Positions 42,377 to 53,757 of a DNA stretch of 64,000 nt are shown here, one piece after another (positions within the stretch are counted from its first letter, which is position 1; the number at the start of each line of letters is the position of its first letter). Source of the stretch: Roseovarius salinarum (lineage in GTDB: Bacteria; Pseudomonadota; Alphaproteobacteria; Rhodobacterales; Rhodobacteraceae); contig NZ_PHNT01000006.1 of the NCBI RefSeq assembly GCF_002834145.1, positions 1 to 64,000 of the forward strand, written 5' to 3'. The position numbers and the translations under genes are program-made. The notes below the pieces were generated by a model. The model made no database searches. It was not told the DNA's origin and was given only the letters and a program-made list of their open reading frames with translations.

Positions 42377-42772
42377 ATGGCACGCAACAAGTCCCGCCAG
42401 GGCACAGGCCCCTCCCAGCGTCAGCTTCGCGTCGGCGAGCTGATCCGGCGCACGCTGTCGGAAACCCTGATGCGCGGTGACATCCATGACCCCGACCTCA
42501 ACGGCATGTCGGTGACGGTGGGCGAGGTGCGGGTGTCCCCCGATCTCAAGGTCGCGACCGCCTTCGTCCTGCCGCTGGGCGGCGAGGGGCAGGACGACCT
42601 GATCGGGCTGCTGGCACGCAACCAGGGCGAGCTGCGCCGCGTCATCGGCGGCAAGCTGGAGCTGAAGTTCGCACCCGAGTTGCGCTTCCGCCTCGACCGG
42701 ACCTTCGACCAAATGGACGAAACCCGCCGGTTGCTCGCACAGGACAAGGTGCGTCAGGATCTCGAGGAGTAG
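42377..42772 (+). CDS. rbfA: 30S ribosome-binding factor A, 131 aa
   Basis: Assists late maturation of the 30S subunit and cold adaptation. It has a KH-like fold with '[20 protein letters not shown]' at the N-terminus, '[20 protein letters not shown]' around residue 40 and the C-terminal '[21 protein letters not shown]'. Length is typical. The ATG at 42377 was chosen as the family start. It is followed after four bases by the glycosidase gene and then truB, reflecting the classic rbfA-truB-rpsO-pnp order with insertions; infB is not upstream here. Confidence 0.95.
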   Translation: MARNKSRQGTGPSQRQLRVGELIRRTLSETLMRGDIHDPDLNGMSVTVGEVRVSPDLKVATAFVLPLGGEGQDDLIGLLARNQGELRRVIGGKLELKFAPELRFRLDRTFDQMDETRRLLAQDKVRQDLEE

Positions 42773-42776
42773 GCCC

Positions 42777-43532
42777 GTGCGCGGGATATGGGCCGTCATC
42801 CTGTCATTGCTGCCACTGCTGGCGATGCCGGGGCGCGCGGATGCCGTCGAGTGCCGCGAACTGACCCACGCGGACACCGGATACACCGTCTGCGAAGTCG
42901 ATGCCACGCGCGAGGACCTGCGCCTGTTTCTCGATCATCCCGAAACGGGCCGGCGGCTGGGCAGCTTCGAGAACCTGCGCGCGCTGCTGGCCGGGCAGGG
43001 GGCGGAGCTGGCCTTCGCGATGAACGCGGGCATGTATCACCCCGATCGCAGCCCGGTTGGCCATTACGTCGAGGCGGGACGCCAGGTCAAAGGCGTGGTG
43101 CGCGGCGCGGGGCCGGGCAACTTCGGGCTGCTGCCCAACGGCGTGCTGTGCATCAACGATGCCCGCGTGCGCGTGATCGAGACGGAACGTTACATTGCGC
43201 AGGCCCCCGGGTGCCGCGACGCCACGCAGTCGGGGCCGATGCTGGTGATCGATGGGCGGTTGCATCCGCGTTTCCTGAAAGACAGTGACAGCCGTTATGT
43301 CCGCAACGGTGTCGGCACCTCTGCCGACGGGCGCCGTGCCGTCTTTGCCGTTTCGAACCGGCCGGTAACCTTCCACGCCTTTGGCCGGCTGTTCCGGGAT
43401 GTCCTGCAGACGCCGCAGGCGCTTTACCTCGATGGCAACATCTCGCGGCTCTACGCGCCGGAGCTGGGCCGGCACGACGGCGGCTTTCCCATGGGGCCGA
43501 TCGTGGGCGTGGTGGACCGTGGCGGAGATTGA
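42777..43532 (+). CDS. Secreted phosphodiester glycosidase-family (NAGPA/DUF2233) protein, 251 aa
   Basis: It has a signal peptide ('[17 protein letters not shown]') followed by a domain of the N-acetylglucosamine-1-phosphodiester glycosidase family. Signatures are '[18 protein letters not shown]' around residue 80, '[14 protein letters not shown]' around 115, '[15 protein letters not shown]' around 155 and '[14 protein letters not shown]' around 220. The likely role is hydrolysis of a sugar phosphodiester in the periplasm; the natural substrate is unknown. GTG 42777 follows the rbfA stop by four bases with GGAG inside rbfA, so translation is coupled. Location between rbfA and truB seems to be a regional insertion. 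Confidence 0.85.
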   Translation: MRGIWAVILSLLPLLAMPGRADAVECRELTHADTGYTVCEVDATREDLRLFLDHPETGRRLGSFENLRALLAGQGAELAFAMNAGMYHPDRSPVGHYVEAGRQVKGVVRGAGPGNFGLLPNGVLCINDARVRVIETERYIAQAPGCRDATQSGPMLVIDGRLHPRFLKDSDSRYVRNGVGTSADGRRAVFAVSNRPVTFHAFGRLFRDVLQTPQALYLDGNISRLYAPELGRHDGGFPMGPIVGVVDRGGD

Positions 43533-43587
43533 CGCGGCGGGCGGCCTTCGCTAGGGCGCATGCTTCACGCGAAAACGGGATCCGGGC

Positions 43588-44499
43588 ATGGCACGCAGGC
43601 GCAAGGGGCGCGATATCTCCGGTTGGCTGGTGGTCGACAAGCCCGCCGGCATGACCTCGACGGCGGTGGTCAACAAGGTGCGCTGGGCGTTCCAGGCGAA
43701 GAAGGCGGGCCACGCGGGCACGCTGGACCCGGAAGCCACCGGGGTGCTGGCCGTGGCGCTGGGTGAAGCCACCAAGACCGTGCCCTTCGTCACCGACGCG
43801 CTGAAGGCCTATCGCTTCGGCGTGCGGCTGGGGCAGGCCACCAACACCGACGACGCCGAGGGCGAAGTCATCGCAGAAAGCCCCGATCGCCCCACCGACG
43901 ACGAGATCAAGCGGGCGCTGGGCGCCTTCGTGGGCGAGATCATGCAGGTGCCGCCCAAGTATTCGGCGGTGAAGATCGACGGCGAGCGCGCCTACAAGCT
44001 CGCGCGCGCGGGCGAGGATGTCGAGATCGCGGCGCGGCCCTTGTGGGTAGAGGAACTCTTGTTGATCGACCGTCCCGACGCCGATCACGCCACGCTGGAG
44101 ATGACCTGCGGCAAGGGGGGCTTCGTTCGCGCGATCGCCCGCGACCTGGGCGAGGCGCTGGGCTGCCACGGGCACGTTGAGTGGCTGCGGCGGCTGTGGT
44201 CAGGTCCGTTCGAGGCCGGGCAGGGCATGACCCTCGACCGGATCGAGGCACTGGCCCGGACACCCGAGCTGGACACGCATCTTCTGCCGCTCGAGGCGGG
44301 GCTTTCCGAGTTGCCGCAGGTGCGGTGCCCCACCGGCTCGGTGGCCAAGCTGCGGAACGGCAACCCGGCGCCGGTGGTGCCTTTGGACGATATCGAGTAC
44401 GGCGAGGAATGCTGGGCCGCCTGCGACGGCCGGGCGGTGGCCGTGGGCCGCTTCAAGGCAGGTGAACTGCAGCCCGCCCGCGTTTTCAACCAGCCCTGA
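43588..44499 (+). CDS. truB: tRNA pseudouridine(55) synthase, 303 aa
   Basis: Makes pseudouridine 55 in the T-loop of tRNAs. The N-terminal '[20 protein letters not shown]' and the catalytic Asp in '[13 protein letters not shown]' around residue 48 are diagnostic; '[19 protein letters not shown]' around 130 and '[19 protein letters not shown]' around 175 follow. Length and layout are standard. The ATG at 43588 lies 55 bases after the glycosidase gene. It belongs to the translation-related block rbfA-truB-rpsO-pnp. Confidence 0.95.
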   Translation: MARRRKGRDISGWLVVDKPAGMTSTAVVNKVRWAFQAKKAGHAGTLDPEATGVLAVALGEATKTVPFVTDALKAYRFGVRLGQATNTDDAEGEVIAESPDRPTDDEIKRALGAFVGEIMQVPPKYSAVKIDGERAYKLARAGEDVEIAARPLWVEELLLIDRPDADHATLEMTCGKGGFVRAIARDLGEALGCHGHVEWLRRLWSGPFEAGQGMTLDRIEALARTPELDTHLLPLEAGLSELPQVRCPTGSVAKLRNGNPAPVVPLDDIEYGEECWAACDGRAVAVGRFKAGELQPARVFNQP

Positions 44500-44539
44500 C
44501 CGCTTGCACCGCCCGCCGGGGCGGGGCAAAAGCGCTGCC

Positions 44540-45064
44540 ATGATCACGCGCGAACACACGAAGGGCGATGCCGCCTCGACCGCGGTGTATTCGAACTGCG
44601 AGCGCTATCGCTACATGCTTACCCGGACGTGGGATCCGACGGGGCCGCGTGCGCTTTTCGTCATGCTCAACCCGTCCACGGCCACCGAGGTGCAGAACGA
44701 CCCAACGGTCGAACGCTGCGAACGCCGGGCGCGGGCGCTCGGCTTCGGGGCCTTCCGCGTGACCAACATCTTCGCCTTCCGCGCGACCGACCCGTCGGAC
44801 ATGCGCGCGGCCGCCGACCCGGTGGGCCCGGACAATGACGCCGCGATTGCCGAAAGCTGTCCCTGGGCCGACAAGATCATCGCGGCCTGGGGGGCGCACG
44901 GTGCGCATCTCGACCGTGGCCGGGCCGTCGAACGGCTGTTGCGGGCCTCGGGCAAGACGCTCCACACCCTCGGGCTGACCAAGGCGGGGCACCCGCGCCA
45001 TCCCCTCTACATCGCCTACAGCCGCCAGCCCGACCCGTGGCCGGCGTCCGTGCCCGGCGATTAA
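44540..45064 (+). CDS. DUF1643 family protein, 174 aa
   Basis: Small cytoplasmic protein of an uncharacterised family with the telltale 'YRYMLTRTWDPTGPRALFVM', 'LNPSTATEVQNDPTVERCER' and 'VTNIFAFRATDPSDMRAA'. These are followed by 'PDNDAAI' and a C-terminal 'LGLTKAGHPRHPLY' that typifies DUF1643. Distant similarity to uracil-DNA-glycosylase-like folds has been suggested for such proteins, but I cannot see catalytic residues that prove it. ATG 44540 is 40 bases after truB, so it is probably in the same transcript. Confidence 0.85.
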   Translation: MITREHTKGDAASTAVYSNCERYRYMLTRTWDPTGPRALFVMLNPSTATEVQNDPTVERCERRARALGFGAFRVTNIFAFRATDPSDMRAAADPVGPDNDAAIAESCPWADKIIAAWGAHGAHLDRGRAVERLLRASGKTLHTLGLTKAGHPRHPLYIAYSRQPDPWPASVPGD

Positions 45065-45143
45065 CCAGTCCGCCCGGATTTCTTTGACCGCCGGCGGACC
45101 GCGTGCCTGAATGTCCGGTGTGGGTGAGTGATGGGTTGCAGGT

Positions 45144-46382
45144 ATGCTGCTGGTGATGGGCCTGATGGGCGTTGCCGTCGGGGCAACGGCCCTTGTCATG
45201 ATGGACTTCGAAGAAGGTGGCGGGCCGCCCGACGATGCGGAGACCGCCGAGGAAAGGGACCCGGAAGAAACTTCAGGGCGCGATGATGGCGTCGATGACG
45301 ATGACGGCATTCTGGCACATCTGGATCGCGCGCCGGGCGAAGGAGGTGACGCCAGCAACGACAGCGATGCCGCCGGGAGCGCCACGGTGGACGACACCGC
45401 GCCCCCGGATCCAACGGGGGCGGACCGGGGCGACGATACGCCGTCGGAACCGCCGGGTGAGAGGCCCTCGGCCGAGGCCGACGGTGCCTCGGACGGTGCC
45501 GAAGACGAGGGCAACGCGGCGTCGGACAAGACGATGGCCGAGGTGGACGACCCCGAGGACACGACCGGGCGGGCGCACACGGACACCGGCCCGCGCGTCG
45601 TCGCCGGGGCTCCGGGTGGCGAAACCCTGTCCGGCTTTCCGGAAGACGATCGGTTGAACGGTTACGCCGGCGACGATGTGATCGAAGGTGCGGACGGCAA
45701 CGACGAACTGCGCGGCGGAAAAGGCGCCGACACCATCGGGGGTGGCCGGGGCGATGACAGCCTGCACGGCGGCGATGGCGCCGATGAATTGTCCGGTGGT
45801 CCCGGCAGGGACCATGCCTTCGGGCACGGTGGCGACGACATCCTTGCCGGCGGCGCCGGCGCCGACAGCCTTGTCGGCAGCATGGGCGCGGATACGCTCA
45901 GCGGTGGCGAGGGTGGCGATGCCGTGCATGGCGACCTTGGCGACGACCGGCTGTTCGGCGACGCCGGGCAGGATACGCTGTTCGGGGGCTGGGGCGACGA
46001 CACGGTGTCGGGTACCGGCGACGGTGGCACGGGCGATTTCGTCAACGGCGGCGGGGGCGATGACGTTCTGATCGCCGGGCCGGCCGACACGGTGACGGGC
46101 GGCGAGGGCAAGGACGAGATCCGCATCGCGGGTGGAGCGACCGGGCCGGTAGAAATCACCGATTTCTCGCCGGAAGAGGACCGGCTGGTGATCCTCGTGG
46201 ACCGGCTCGACCCCGACGCGCCGCCCGCGCTGGGGATCGAGGACGATGCCGGCGATGCCGACCGCCAGCACGTCACGCTGGACGGTGCGCGCGTCGCCGT
46301 GGTCGAGGGGGCGGGGCGGATCGCGCCGGTGCACGTCACGATCCTGCCCCGGGATGCGCCGGCGGCGGCGCTGATCCGCTAG
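45144..46382 (+). CDS. Membrane-anchored RTX (calcium-binding repeat) protein, 412 aa
   Basis: Begins with a single hydrophobic helix (residues 1-20, '[20 protein letters not shown]'), then ~130 residues of Asp/Glu/Ser/Thr-rich disordered linker, then about 15 RTX nonapeptide repeats (GGxGxDxLx type, residues ~155-335). A C-terminal segment '[18 protein letters not shown]' of the kind that ends many RTX/type I-secreted proteins follows. The repeats bind calcium and fold outside the cell. There is no adjacent type I secretion gene, and an N-terminal helix is unusual for type I substrates. The start has only a weak AGG site. DNA is a little less regular in codon use because of the repeats. Confidence 0.85.
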   Translation: MLLVMGLMGVAVGATALVMMDFEEGGGPPDDAETAEERDPEETSGRDDGVDDDDGILAHLDRAPGEGGDASNDSDAAGSATVDDTAPPDPTGADRGDDTPSEPPGERPSAEADGASDGAEDEGNAASDKTMAEVDDPEDTTGRAHTDTGPRVVAGAPGGETLSGFPEDDRLNGYAGDDVIEGADGNDELRGGKGADTIGGGRGDDSLHGGDGADELSGGPGRDHAFGHGGDDILAGGAGADSLVGSMGADTLSGGEGGDAVHGDLGDDRLFGDAGQDTLFGGWGDDTVSGTGDGGTGDFVNGGGGDDVLIAGPADTVTGGEGKDEIRIAGGATGPVEITDFSPEEDRLVILVDRLDPDAPPALGIEDDAGDADRQHVTLDGARVAVVEGAGRIAPVHVTILPRDAPAAALIR

Positions 46383-46542
46383 CCGCTGCGGCGGGCCGCG
46401 CGATTTACGTCTTTTCTTTCGCGCGCATTTCTCTTATACGGCCCGCTCGTTGCCCGGCGTGCCCGGGCGGCGCATCTCTACGGACCTTGCTGGACGACAT
46501 CCCGGCTCGTGCCCGAAACGCCGAACTGAAAAGGAGACCCCG

Positions 46543-46812
46543 ATGTCGATCACACCGCAGGAAAAAGACCGCGTGATGAAGGAATTCGCGACCAAGGACG
46601 GCGACACCGGGTCGCCCGAGGTGCAGGTCGCGATCCTGACCACGCGCATCAAGGCGCTCACCGAGCACTTCAAGACCCACAAGAAGGACAACCACGGCCG
46701 CCGCGGCCTGCTGAAGATGGTCGCGCAGCGCCGCAAGCTGCTGGACTACCTTCACGGCAAGGACGTCGAGCGTTACCGCGACCTGATCAAGCGGCTGGGC
46801 ATCCGCCGCTGA
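46543..46812 (+). CDS. rpsO: 30S ribosomal protein S15, 89 aa
   Basis: Binds 16S rRNA early in 30S assembly. The sequence is a full match to the family: '[20 protein letters not shown]' around residue 22, '[20 protein letters not shown]' around 46, and '[20 protein letters not shown]' at the end; 89 residues is exact. AAGGAGACC lies eight bases before the ATG. A strong terminator follows, and the usual next gene pnp is separated by a minus-strand GFA-like gene. Confidence 0.98.
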   Translation: MSITPQEKDRVMKEFATKDGDTGSPEVQVAILTTRIKALTEHFKTHKKDNHGRRGLLKMVAQRRKLLDYLHGKDVERYRDLIKRLGIRR

Positions 46813-46851
46813 ACGCGCGGGCCGGACGGCCCTCCGAGAGCGATCTTTCGT

Positions 46852-46880
46852 AACGCCCGCGCCACACGGCGCGGGCGTTT
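46852..46880 (+). terminator. rpsO terminator
   Basis: A perfect 12-bp stem (46852-46863 with 46868-46879) with loop ACAC, followed by a short T-run, lies 40 bases after the rpsO stop. It would separate rpsO from pnp transcription unless bypassed. Confidence 0.8.
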
Positions 46881-46949
46881 GCGCGTTCAAGAGCCCCGTT
46901 TTCCTGTCCCTTGCAGTGCCGGGTCATTCCGGACGTTGTGCGCCGGGCA

Positions 46950-47435
46950 TCAGCCCGCGCAGGGCCGCCAGCGTAAACGGGCCTGGCTGCTGAGGAACCC
47001 GCTGTGCTTGGGCAGGGCGTCCTCGGCATCGGCCTGCCGCCGGTGGTAGAACATGTTGAAATCCGGCGGCCTGATGGCGCTGCCGGCGGCGATGCTGCCG
47101 CTCGGGATGGCCACCATCCGCGGCAGCATCGGCAGCCAAAGCGTTTCCATCGCCGGCCGGCCGCAGTCGGTGCAGGTGCCACGGCGGACGAAGGGTGGTT
47201 GCTTGTGCACCCTGGACGCGACCGTCTCGCGGGCATTGCGGATCACGTCGCGGTCGCGGAACACGCATATGTCGGCACGGGGCGCGTCATTGAACGCCTG
47301 GCGTATCGTGCAGTGGCACAGCGCGCGGAACAGCGGCGCCCCCCGGAGCCGAAGGCGCATTGCGCCGCAACTGCAGGTCGCGGTCTGGTCATTGCCGGCC
47401 GGCGTCGTCCCCTCCTTCCGCCATGATCGTCCCAT
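46950..47435 (-). CDS. Degenerate GFA-family (glutathione-dependent formaldehyde-activating-like) protein, about 161 aa
   Basis: The zinc-binding GFA fold is recognisable: 'CSCGAMRLRLRGAPLFRALCHC', split as 'CSCGAMRLRL' and 'LFRALCHCTIRQ', then 'RRGTCTDCGRPAMETLWLP' and 'FYHRRQADAEDALPKHSGF'. In working members the second motif is CHCTxCQ; here the last Cys is Arg, so a zinc ligand is missing. The start is poor: AAGGAGGGG (minus strand) leads to ACG at 47408 where ATG would be expected, and the nearest in-frame ATG is 47435 with no such site. A recent pseudogene or a diverged gene with an odd start are both possible. It lies between rpsO and pnp on the opposite strand. Confidence 0.6.
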   Translation of the reverse strand: MGRSWRKEGTTPAGNDQTATCSCGAMRLRLRGAPLFRALCHCTIRQAFNDAPRADICVFRDRDVIRNARETVASRVHKQPPFVRRGTCTDCGRPAMETLWLPMLPRMVAIPSGSIAAGSAIRPPDFNMFYHRRQADAEDALPKHSGFLSSQARLRWRPCAG

Positions 47436-47641
47436 GCCGTGGCCCGTGGCGCAAAAGGCGGCCGTCGTCCCGGGCCGAACGCGGCACTTTCCAAACGCCG
47501 CCATCCCGTGTATGGCGCGCGTATCTGAGACGCTGTGCCACGACCCCGGCACTCGAGGGAATGATGGAGGGGTCGGCGGCAATGGGGCCGCCATGAAAAC
47601 GGGTACTCGGACCGCCGAGGGAGCCCAGACAGGATACGCAG

Positions 47642-49783
<2,142 letters not shown>

Positions 49784-49810
49784 GGCAACGCCCCGGTCCC
49801 GTGCCAATCG

Positions 49811-49840
49811 CCCCGGCGGAGCCATCCGCCGGGGTTTTTC
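49811..49840 (+). terminator. pnp terminator
   Basis: A perfect 10-bp GC-rich stem (49811-49820 with 49825-49834), loop GCCA, is followed by TTTTTC. It lies 27 bases after the pnp stop, between pnp and the convergent Lrp-type regulator gene. Confidence 0.9.
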
Positions 49841-49849
49841 TTTGCCGCG

Positions 49850-50308
49850 TCACACCGGCAGGGCCGTCGTGTCGCAGACGGTGCGCAGCGCGAAGCTTGA
49901 TTGCATCTGCGCCACCCCGGGCAGGCGGGTCAGGTACTGGCGGTGGATGCGCGCGAAATCCTCGGTGTTCTCGGCGACGACCTTGAGGATGTAATCGGCC
50001 GTCCCGGCCGTCAGGTGGCATTCCAGAACGTCGGGGATGCGCGAGACGGCCGTTTCGAAGGCCTCCAGCACCTCGTCGGCCTGCGTCGACAGCGTTATCT
50101 CGACGAAGACGGTGGCGGGCACCCCGATCTTGCGCGCGTCGAGCAGCGCGACGTAGCCGCGGATGTAGCCCTCGGTCTCCAGCCGCTGGACGCGCCGGTG
50201 GCAGGCACTGGCCGACAGGTTCACCGCCTCGGCCAGATCGGCGTTGGAGATGCGCCCGCGCCGCTGCAGCACCGAAAGCAGACGGCGATCCGTTCCATCA
50301 AGCGGCAT
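49850..50308 (-). CDS. Lrp/AsnC-family transcriptional regulator, 152 aa
   Basis: N-terminal winged helix-turn-helix ('LDGTDRRLLSVLQRRGRISN', 'ADLAEAVNLSASACHRRVQRL') and a C-terminal RAM ligand domain ('VPATVFVEITLSTQADEVLE', 'VLECHLTAGTADYILKVVAE') make a complete Lrp-type protein. It is divergent from ald, the standard arrangement for the alanine-dehydrogenase regulator AldR/AlaR, so it probably activates ald in response to alanine (family and context inference). The shared 136-base gap is AT-rich and contains a TTCGCGAA palindrome at 50340-50347 and neighbouring AT tracts suited to Lrp binding. Confidence 0.9.
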   Translation of the reverse strand: MPLDGTDRRLLSVLQRRGRISNADLAEAVNLSASACHRRVQRLETEGYIRGYVALLDARKIGVPATVFVEITLSTQADEVLEAFETAVSRIPDVLECHLTAGTADYILKVVAENTEDFARIHRQYLTRLPGVAQMQSSFALRTVCDTTALPV

Positions 50309-50444
50309 GTATGCAAGACCTTTCAGAAAAACGAGCTAATTCGCGAAGTATATTCAAGGAACCGGGCCGTATGCGAGGAAAAATTCAACCGCCTTGCGGC
50401 GGGACTGCGGCAAAATGGCCCAAAGGGTATTGGAGGAGAAGGCC

Positions 50445-51563
50445 ATGAAGATCGGATGCCCCACCGAGATCAAGGCGCAGGAATTCCGGGTCGGAATAAC
50501 GCCGCACGCCGCGCGCGAAGCCGTGGCGCACGGCCACGAGGTGCTGATGCAGTCGGGGGCCGGTGTCGGCGCGGGGTTCCACGACGACGACTACAGTGCC
50601 GCAGGCGCGGTGATCGTGGACACCGCCGAGGAAGTCTTCGCCAAGGCGGAGATGATCGTGAAGGTCAAGGAACCGCAGCCGGACGAACGCAAGATGCTGC
50701 GCGAGGGCCAGGTGCTGTTCACATACCTGCACCTGGCGCCGGACCCGGCGCAGACGCGCGACCTTCTCGAGTCGGGCTGCACCGCGATCGCCTATGAAAC
50801 CGTGACGGACCGGAACGGCGGGCTGCCCCTGCTTGCGCCGATGTCCGAGGTCGCGGGCAAGCTGGCGCCGCAGATGGGCGCCTGGACGCTGCAGAAGGCC
50901 AACGGCGGGCGCGGCGTGCTGATGGGGGGCGTGCCCGGCGTGCAGCCCGCGCGCGTCGCCGTGATCGGCGGCGGCCACGTCGGCACGCATGCCGCACGGG
51001 TGGCCGCGGGCATGGGCGCGGATGTCACCGTGCTCGACCGGTCGCTGGAGCGGATGCGCTACCTCGACGACGCGTTCTCGGGGCTGTTCAAGACGCGCTA
51101 CGCGAGCGCCGGCAACAACGCCGACCTCGTGGCCGAGGCCGACATGGTCGTCGGCGCCGTGCTTATCCCCGGCGCCGCGGCGCCCAAGCTGATCACGCGC
51201 GACCAGCTTTCGATGATGAAGCCGGGGGCCGCCATCGTGGACGTGGCCATCGACCAGGGCGGCTGTTTCGAGACCTCGCGGCCCACCACGCACGAGGATC
51301 CGATCTACGAGGTCGACGGCATCATGCACTACTGCGTGGCCAACATGCCCGGCGCCGTGGCGCGCACGGCGACCATGGCTCTGGGCAACGCGACGATGCC
51401 CTTCATGCTGGAACTGGCCGACAAGGGCTGGCGACAGGCCTGCGCCGACAACCCGCACCTGCTGGAAGGGCTGAACGTGCACGCGGGGCAACTGACCTAT
51501 TACGCCGTGGGCCGCGCGCTGGGCATCGACGTGATCTCGCCGCAGAAGATCGTGAAGGGCTGA
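50445..51563 (+). CDS. ald: Alanine dehydrogenase, 372 aa
   Basis: Interconverts alanine with pyruvate plus ammonia using NAD. Diagnostic blocks are '[20 protein letters not shown]' at the N-terminus, '[10 protein letters not shown]' with the catalytic Lys around residue 74, 'YLHLAPD' with catalytic His around 95, the NAD-binding '[19 protein letters not shown]' around 170, and '[19 protein letters not shown]' around 267. Length is standard. ATG 50445 has GGAGGAG upstream ('ggagaaggcc'-type). Divergent from an Lrp-type regulator, as usual. Confidence 0.96.
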   Translation: MKIGCPTEIKAQEFRVGITPHAAREAVAHGHEVLMQSGAGVGAGFHDDDYSAAGAVIVDTAEEVFAKAEMIVKVKEPQPDERKMLREGQVLFTYLHLAPDPAQTRDLLESGCTAIAYETVTDRNGGLPLLAPMSEVAGKLAPQMGAWTLQKANGGRGVLMGGVPGVQPARVAVIGGGHVGTHAARVAAGMGADVTVLDRSLERMRYLDDAFSGLFKTRYASAGNNADLVAEADMVVGAVLIPGAAAPKLITRDQLSMMKPGAAIVDVAIDQGGCFETSRPTTHEDPIYEVDGIMHYCVANMPGAVARTATMALGNATMPFMLELADKGWRQACADNPHLLEGLNVHAGQLTYYAVGRALGIDVISPQKIVKG

Positions 51564-51608
51564 TCGCCGATGGACGGGGCCGGGCGGCCGGCCCCGCGCG
51601 CCGCCGGC

Positions 51609-52415
51609 TCAGCCGGCCTTCTGGATCTCGACCGCGTGGGGATAGGGGATGGTAATGCCGCCCGCGTCGAAGGCTTCCTTGATCGCCTTGGTCAGCTCGA
51701 ACTTGAGGTCCCAGTAATCGGCGGCGTTGCACCACAGCCGCGCCGTCAGGTCGACGCTGCTGTCGCCCAGGTTCGTCACCCGGACCCAGGGTTCGGGGTC
51801 GTCGAAGACACGCGCGTCCCTCGCGGCGAGGTCGGCGATGATCTTCATCGCCTTGTCGGCATCGTCGCCGTAGTCGATCCCGAAGGTCAGGTCGAGACGC
51901 CGGGTGTCGTGGTGCGAATAGTTGGTAATGATCGCGCCCCACGCCTGCCCGTTGGGCACGACAATCTGCACGTTGTCGGGGGTTACCAGTTCGGTGAAGA
52001 AAAGGTTCAGGTCGGCCACCGTCCCGGCGGTGCCGCCGATGTCCACGTACTGGCCCAGCTTGTAGGGGCGGAACAGGATCAGCATGAACCCGGCCGCCAG
52101 ATCGCTCAGCGTGCCCTGAAGTGCCAGCCCGACGGCCAGCGTTGCGGCACCCAGAACGGCCACGAGGCTCGTGGCCTCGATCCCGAACAGCCCGAGCACG
52201 GCGATCAGCACCATCAGCAGGATCACCCATTTGACGATGCTCGCGGCGAAGCTGCCGATGGTGTCGTCAATGCGGGGGTTGGCGTTGACCCGGCGGCGCA
52301 GCAGCCCGCTGACAGCACCGGCGACGATCCAGCCCAGGATAAGGACGACCAGCGCCTTAGCCCCGTTGATGACGAGCGGCGCATAGGCGCCAAGGCTTTC
52401 GAAAATCGCGTCCAT
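51609..52415 (-). CDS. MscS-family mechanosensitive channel, 268 aa
   Basis: Small-conductance mechanosensitive channel that releases solutes on osmotic downshock. It has three N-terminal membrane helices; the third carries the pore-lining Ala/Gly pattern 'LVAVLGAATLAVGLALQGTL' around residue 85, followed by 'LILFRPYKLGQYVDIGG' and the beta domain ('VVPNGQAWGAIITNYS' around 160). The C-terminal 'PYPHAVEIQ' end matches E. coli-type MscS. I prefer ATG 52415 because GGAGG lies ten bases before it; an ATG three codons earlier sits too close to that site. Confidence 0.93.
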   Translation of the reverse strand: MDAIFESLGAYAPLVINGAKALVVLILGWIVAGAVSGLLRRRVNANPRIDDTIGSFAASIVKWVILLMVLIAVLGLFGIEATSLVAVLGAATLAVGLALQGTLSDLAAGFMLILFRPYKLGQYVDIGGTAGTVADLNLFFTELVTPDNVQIVVPNGQAWGAIITNYSHHDTRRLDLTFGIDYGDDADKAMKIIADLAARDARVFDDPEPWVRVTNLGDSSVDLTARLWCNAADYWDLKFELTKAIKEAFDAGGITIPYPHAVEIQKAG

Positions 52416-52591
52416 GTTTCGCATGCCTCCAATGAATCGCGGTGCGGCCCGGTGCCGCACCTGCACGGTGACGCCCCTACAGGGCTAGGGCGGCGATTGC
52501 CAAGCTTTTCTGCGTGCCGGCCACGCGTCAGGTCGGTTGACCGGAGCGCATGCCGGCGGCAATAGGGAGGAGCCTCACAGCAGGGAACATG

Positions 52592-53074
52592 ATGACCCCC
52601 GAAGAGATCGAGAAACTGCCCTACCGCCCCTGCGTGGGCGTCATGCTGGCCAACGAGGACGGGCGTGTCTTCGTCGGACAGCGGATCGACAACGATGCCC
52701 CGGCCTGGCAGATGCCCCAGGGGGGCGTGGACGCGGGCGAATCCCCGCGCGACGCCGCCCTGCGCGAGTTGTGGGAGGAAACCGGCGTGCCGCCCGATCT
52801 TGTCACGGTGGAGGCCGAGACCGAGGGCTGGGTGCGTTACGAGTTGCCGCACGATATCGTGCCACGCATCTGGAAGGGCCGTTACAAGGGGCAGGAGCAG
52901 AAGTGGTTTCTTCTGCGCTTCCACGGTCGCGACGACCAGGTGAACATCGACACCGGCCACCCGGAATTCTCCGAATGGTGCTGGCTGGATCCCGACGACC
53001 TGCCGGCACGGATCGTTCCGTTCAAGCGCAAGGTCTATGAACAGGTACTGGCGGAGTTCGCCGACAAGCTGTGA
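52592..53074 (+). CDS. rppH: RNA pyrophosphohydrolase (Nudix), 160 aa
   Basis: Removes pyrophosphate from mRNA 5' ends and so starts decay. The Nudix box '[22 protein letters not shown]' (in two parts: '[14 protein letters not shown]' and 'RELWEETG') lies around residues 42-63, preceded by 'WQMPQGG'. '[18 protein letters not shown]' and '[20 protein letters not shown]' are typical of RppH rather than general Nudix enzymes. The ATG at 52592 has AGGGA seven bases ahead; ATG 52589 is equally in frame. Divergent from the MscS gene. Confidence 0.94.
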   Translation: MTPEEIEKLPYRPCVGVMLANEDGRVFVGQRIDNDAPAWQMPQGGVDAGESPRDAALRELWEETGVPPDLVTVEAETEGWVRYELPHDIVPRIWKGRYKGQEQKWFLLRFHGRDDQVNIDTGHPEFSEWCWLDPDDLPARIVPFKRKVYEQVLAEFADKL

Positions 53075-53173
53075 CGCGGCCTTGTCCGGCGCGGGCGGTG
53101 CTGGCAGGCTCGTGGCGTCGGGGCCGTCGGCGGCATCGCCCGCGGCCACCGGACGTGCACCGGGAGCTGCGCC

Positions 53174-53665
53174 ATGACCCGTTTCATTGCCCCCCTCGTC
53201 GCGTTTCTTCTTGGCGGTCCGGCACTGGCGCTGAGCTGCCTGCCGCGGGATGCCCCCTATCTCTACCAGCAGGCAGACGCGGCCGAGGCCGCCTACGTGG
53301 TGGTGCATGGCCGTCTGACCTTCGACGAATCGCGCCTGCCGCGGGCGAACGCCGAGGACCAGTCAGACAGCGAAACCCGCCTGCCGGCCCGATTCACCGG
53401 CAAGGCGCTGTCGCGCGAGGGGTTCGTCGTTCCGTTCGACCGGCCGATCACGCTGGTCGTCGAATGCTTCGGCGTGTGGTGCCCCAGCCCGGAATCCGGC
53501 ACCGAGCACCTGGCGTTCCTGCGGCGGAGGGACGGCGGCCATGACCTGGTGCTTGACCCCTGCGGGGGCATGGCGCTGTCGGCGCCGTCGCGGGAACAAC
53601 GCGACAGGATCGTGCAGTGTTTTCGCGGCGGGCCGTGCGTTTCCGAGGTGCCGGGGCGGCGGTGA
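53174..53665 (+). CDS. Secreted Cys-containing protein of unknown function, 163 aa
   Basis: It has a signal peptide ('FIAPLVAFLLGGPALALS') and a mature domain with about six Cys, probably disulfide-bonded: 'LSCLPRDAPYLYQQADAAEA' early, 'ITLVVECFGVWCPSPESGTE' in the middle, and 'DLVLDPCGGMAL', 'VQCFRGGPC' at the end. The pattern matches an uncharacterised secreted family of Rhodobacterales. The ATG at 53174 is preceded by GGGAGC. It lies 99 bases after rppH, possibly with its own promoter. No function can be offered. Confidence 0.8.
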   Translation: MTRFIAPLVAFLLGGPALALSCLPRDAPYLYQQADAAEAAYVVVHGRLTFDESRLPRANAEDQSDSETRLPARFTGKALSREGFVVPFDRPITLVVECFGVWCPSPESGTEHLAFLRRRDGGHDLVLDPCGGMALSAPSREQRDRIVQCFRGGPCVSEVPGRR

Positions 53666-53726
53666 GGCCGCCGGGGCCGCATGACGCGAAGTTCCGCGAA
53701 GCCGGTGGCGTTCCGGACTCGAAATG

Positions 53727-53746
53727 GAACAAAAGGTGAATATACT
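53727..53746 (+). promoter_or_regulatory. LexA (SOS) box and -10 element of dnaE2
   Basis: GAAC-AAAAGGT-GAAT (53727-53741) differs by one base from the alphaproteobacterial LexA consensus GAAC-N7-GAAC, and overlaps a -10-like TATACT (53741-53746). The dnaE2 ATG at 53758 follows only 11 bases after the -10 box, so the mRNA would be leaderless or nearly so; no ribosome-binding site is seen. Confidence 0.65.
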
Positions 53747-53757
53747 CCCGACTCGTC

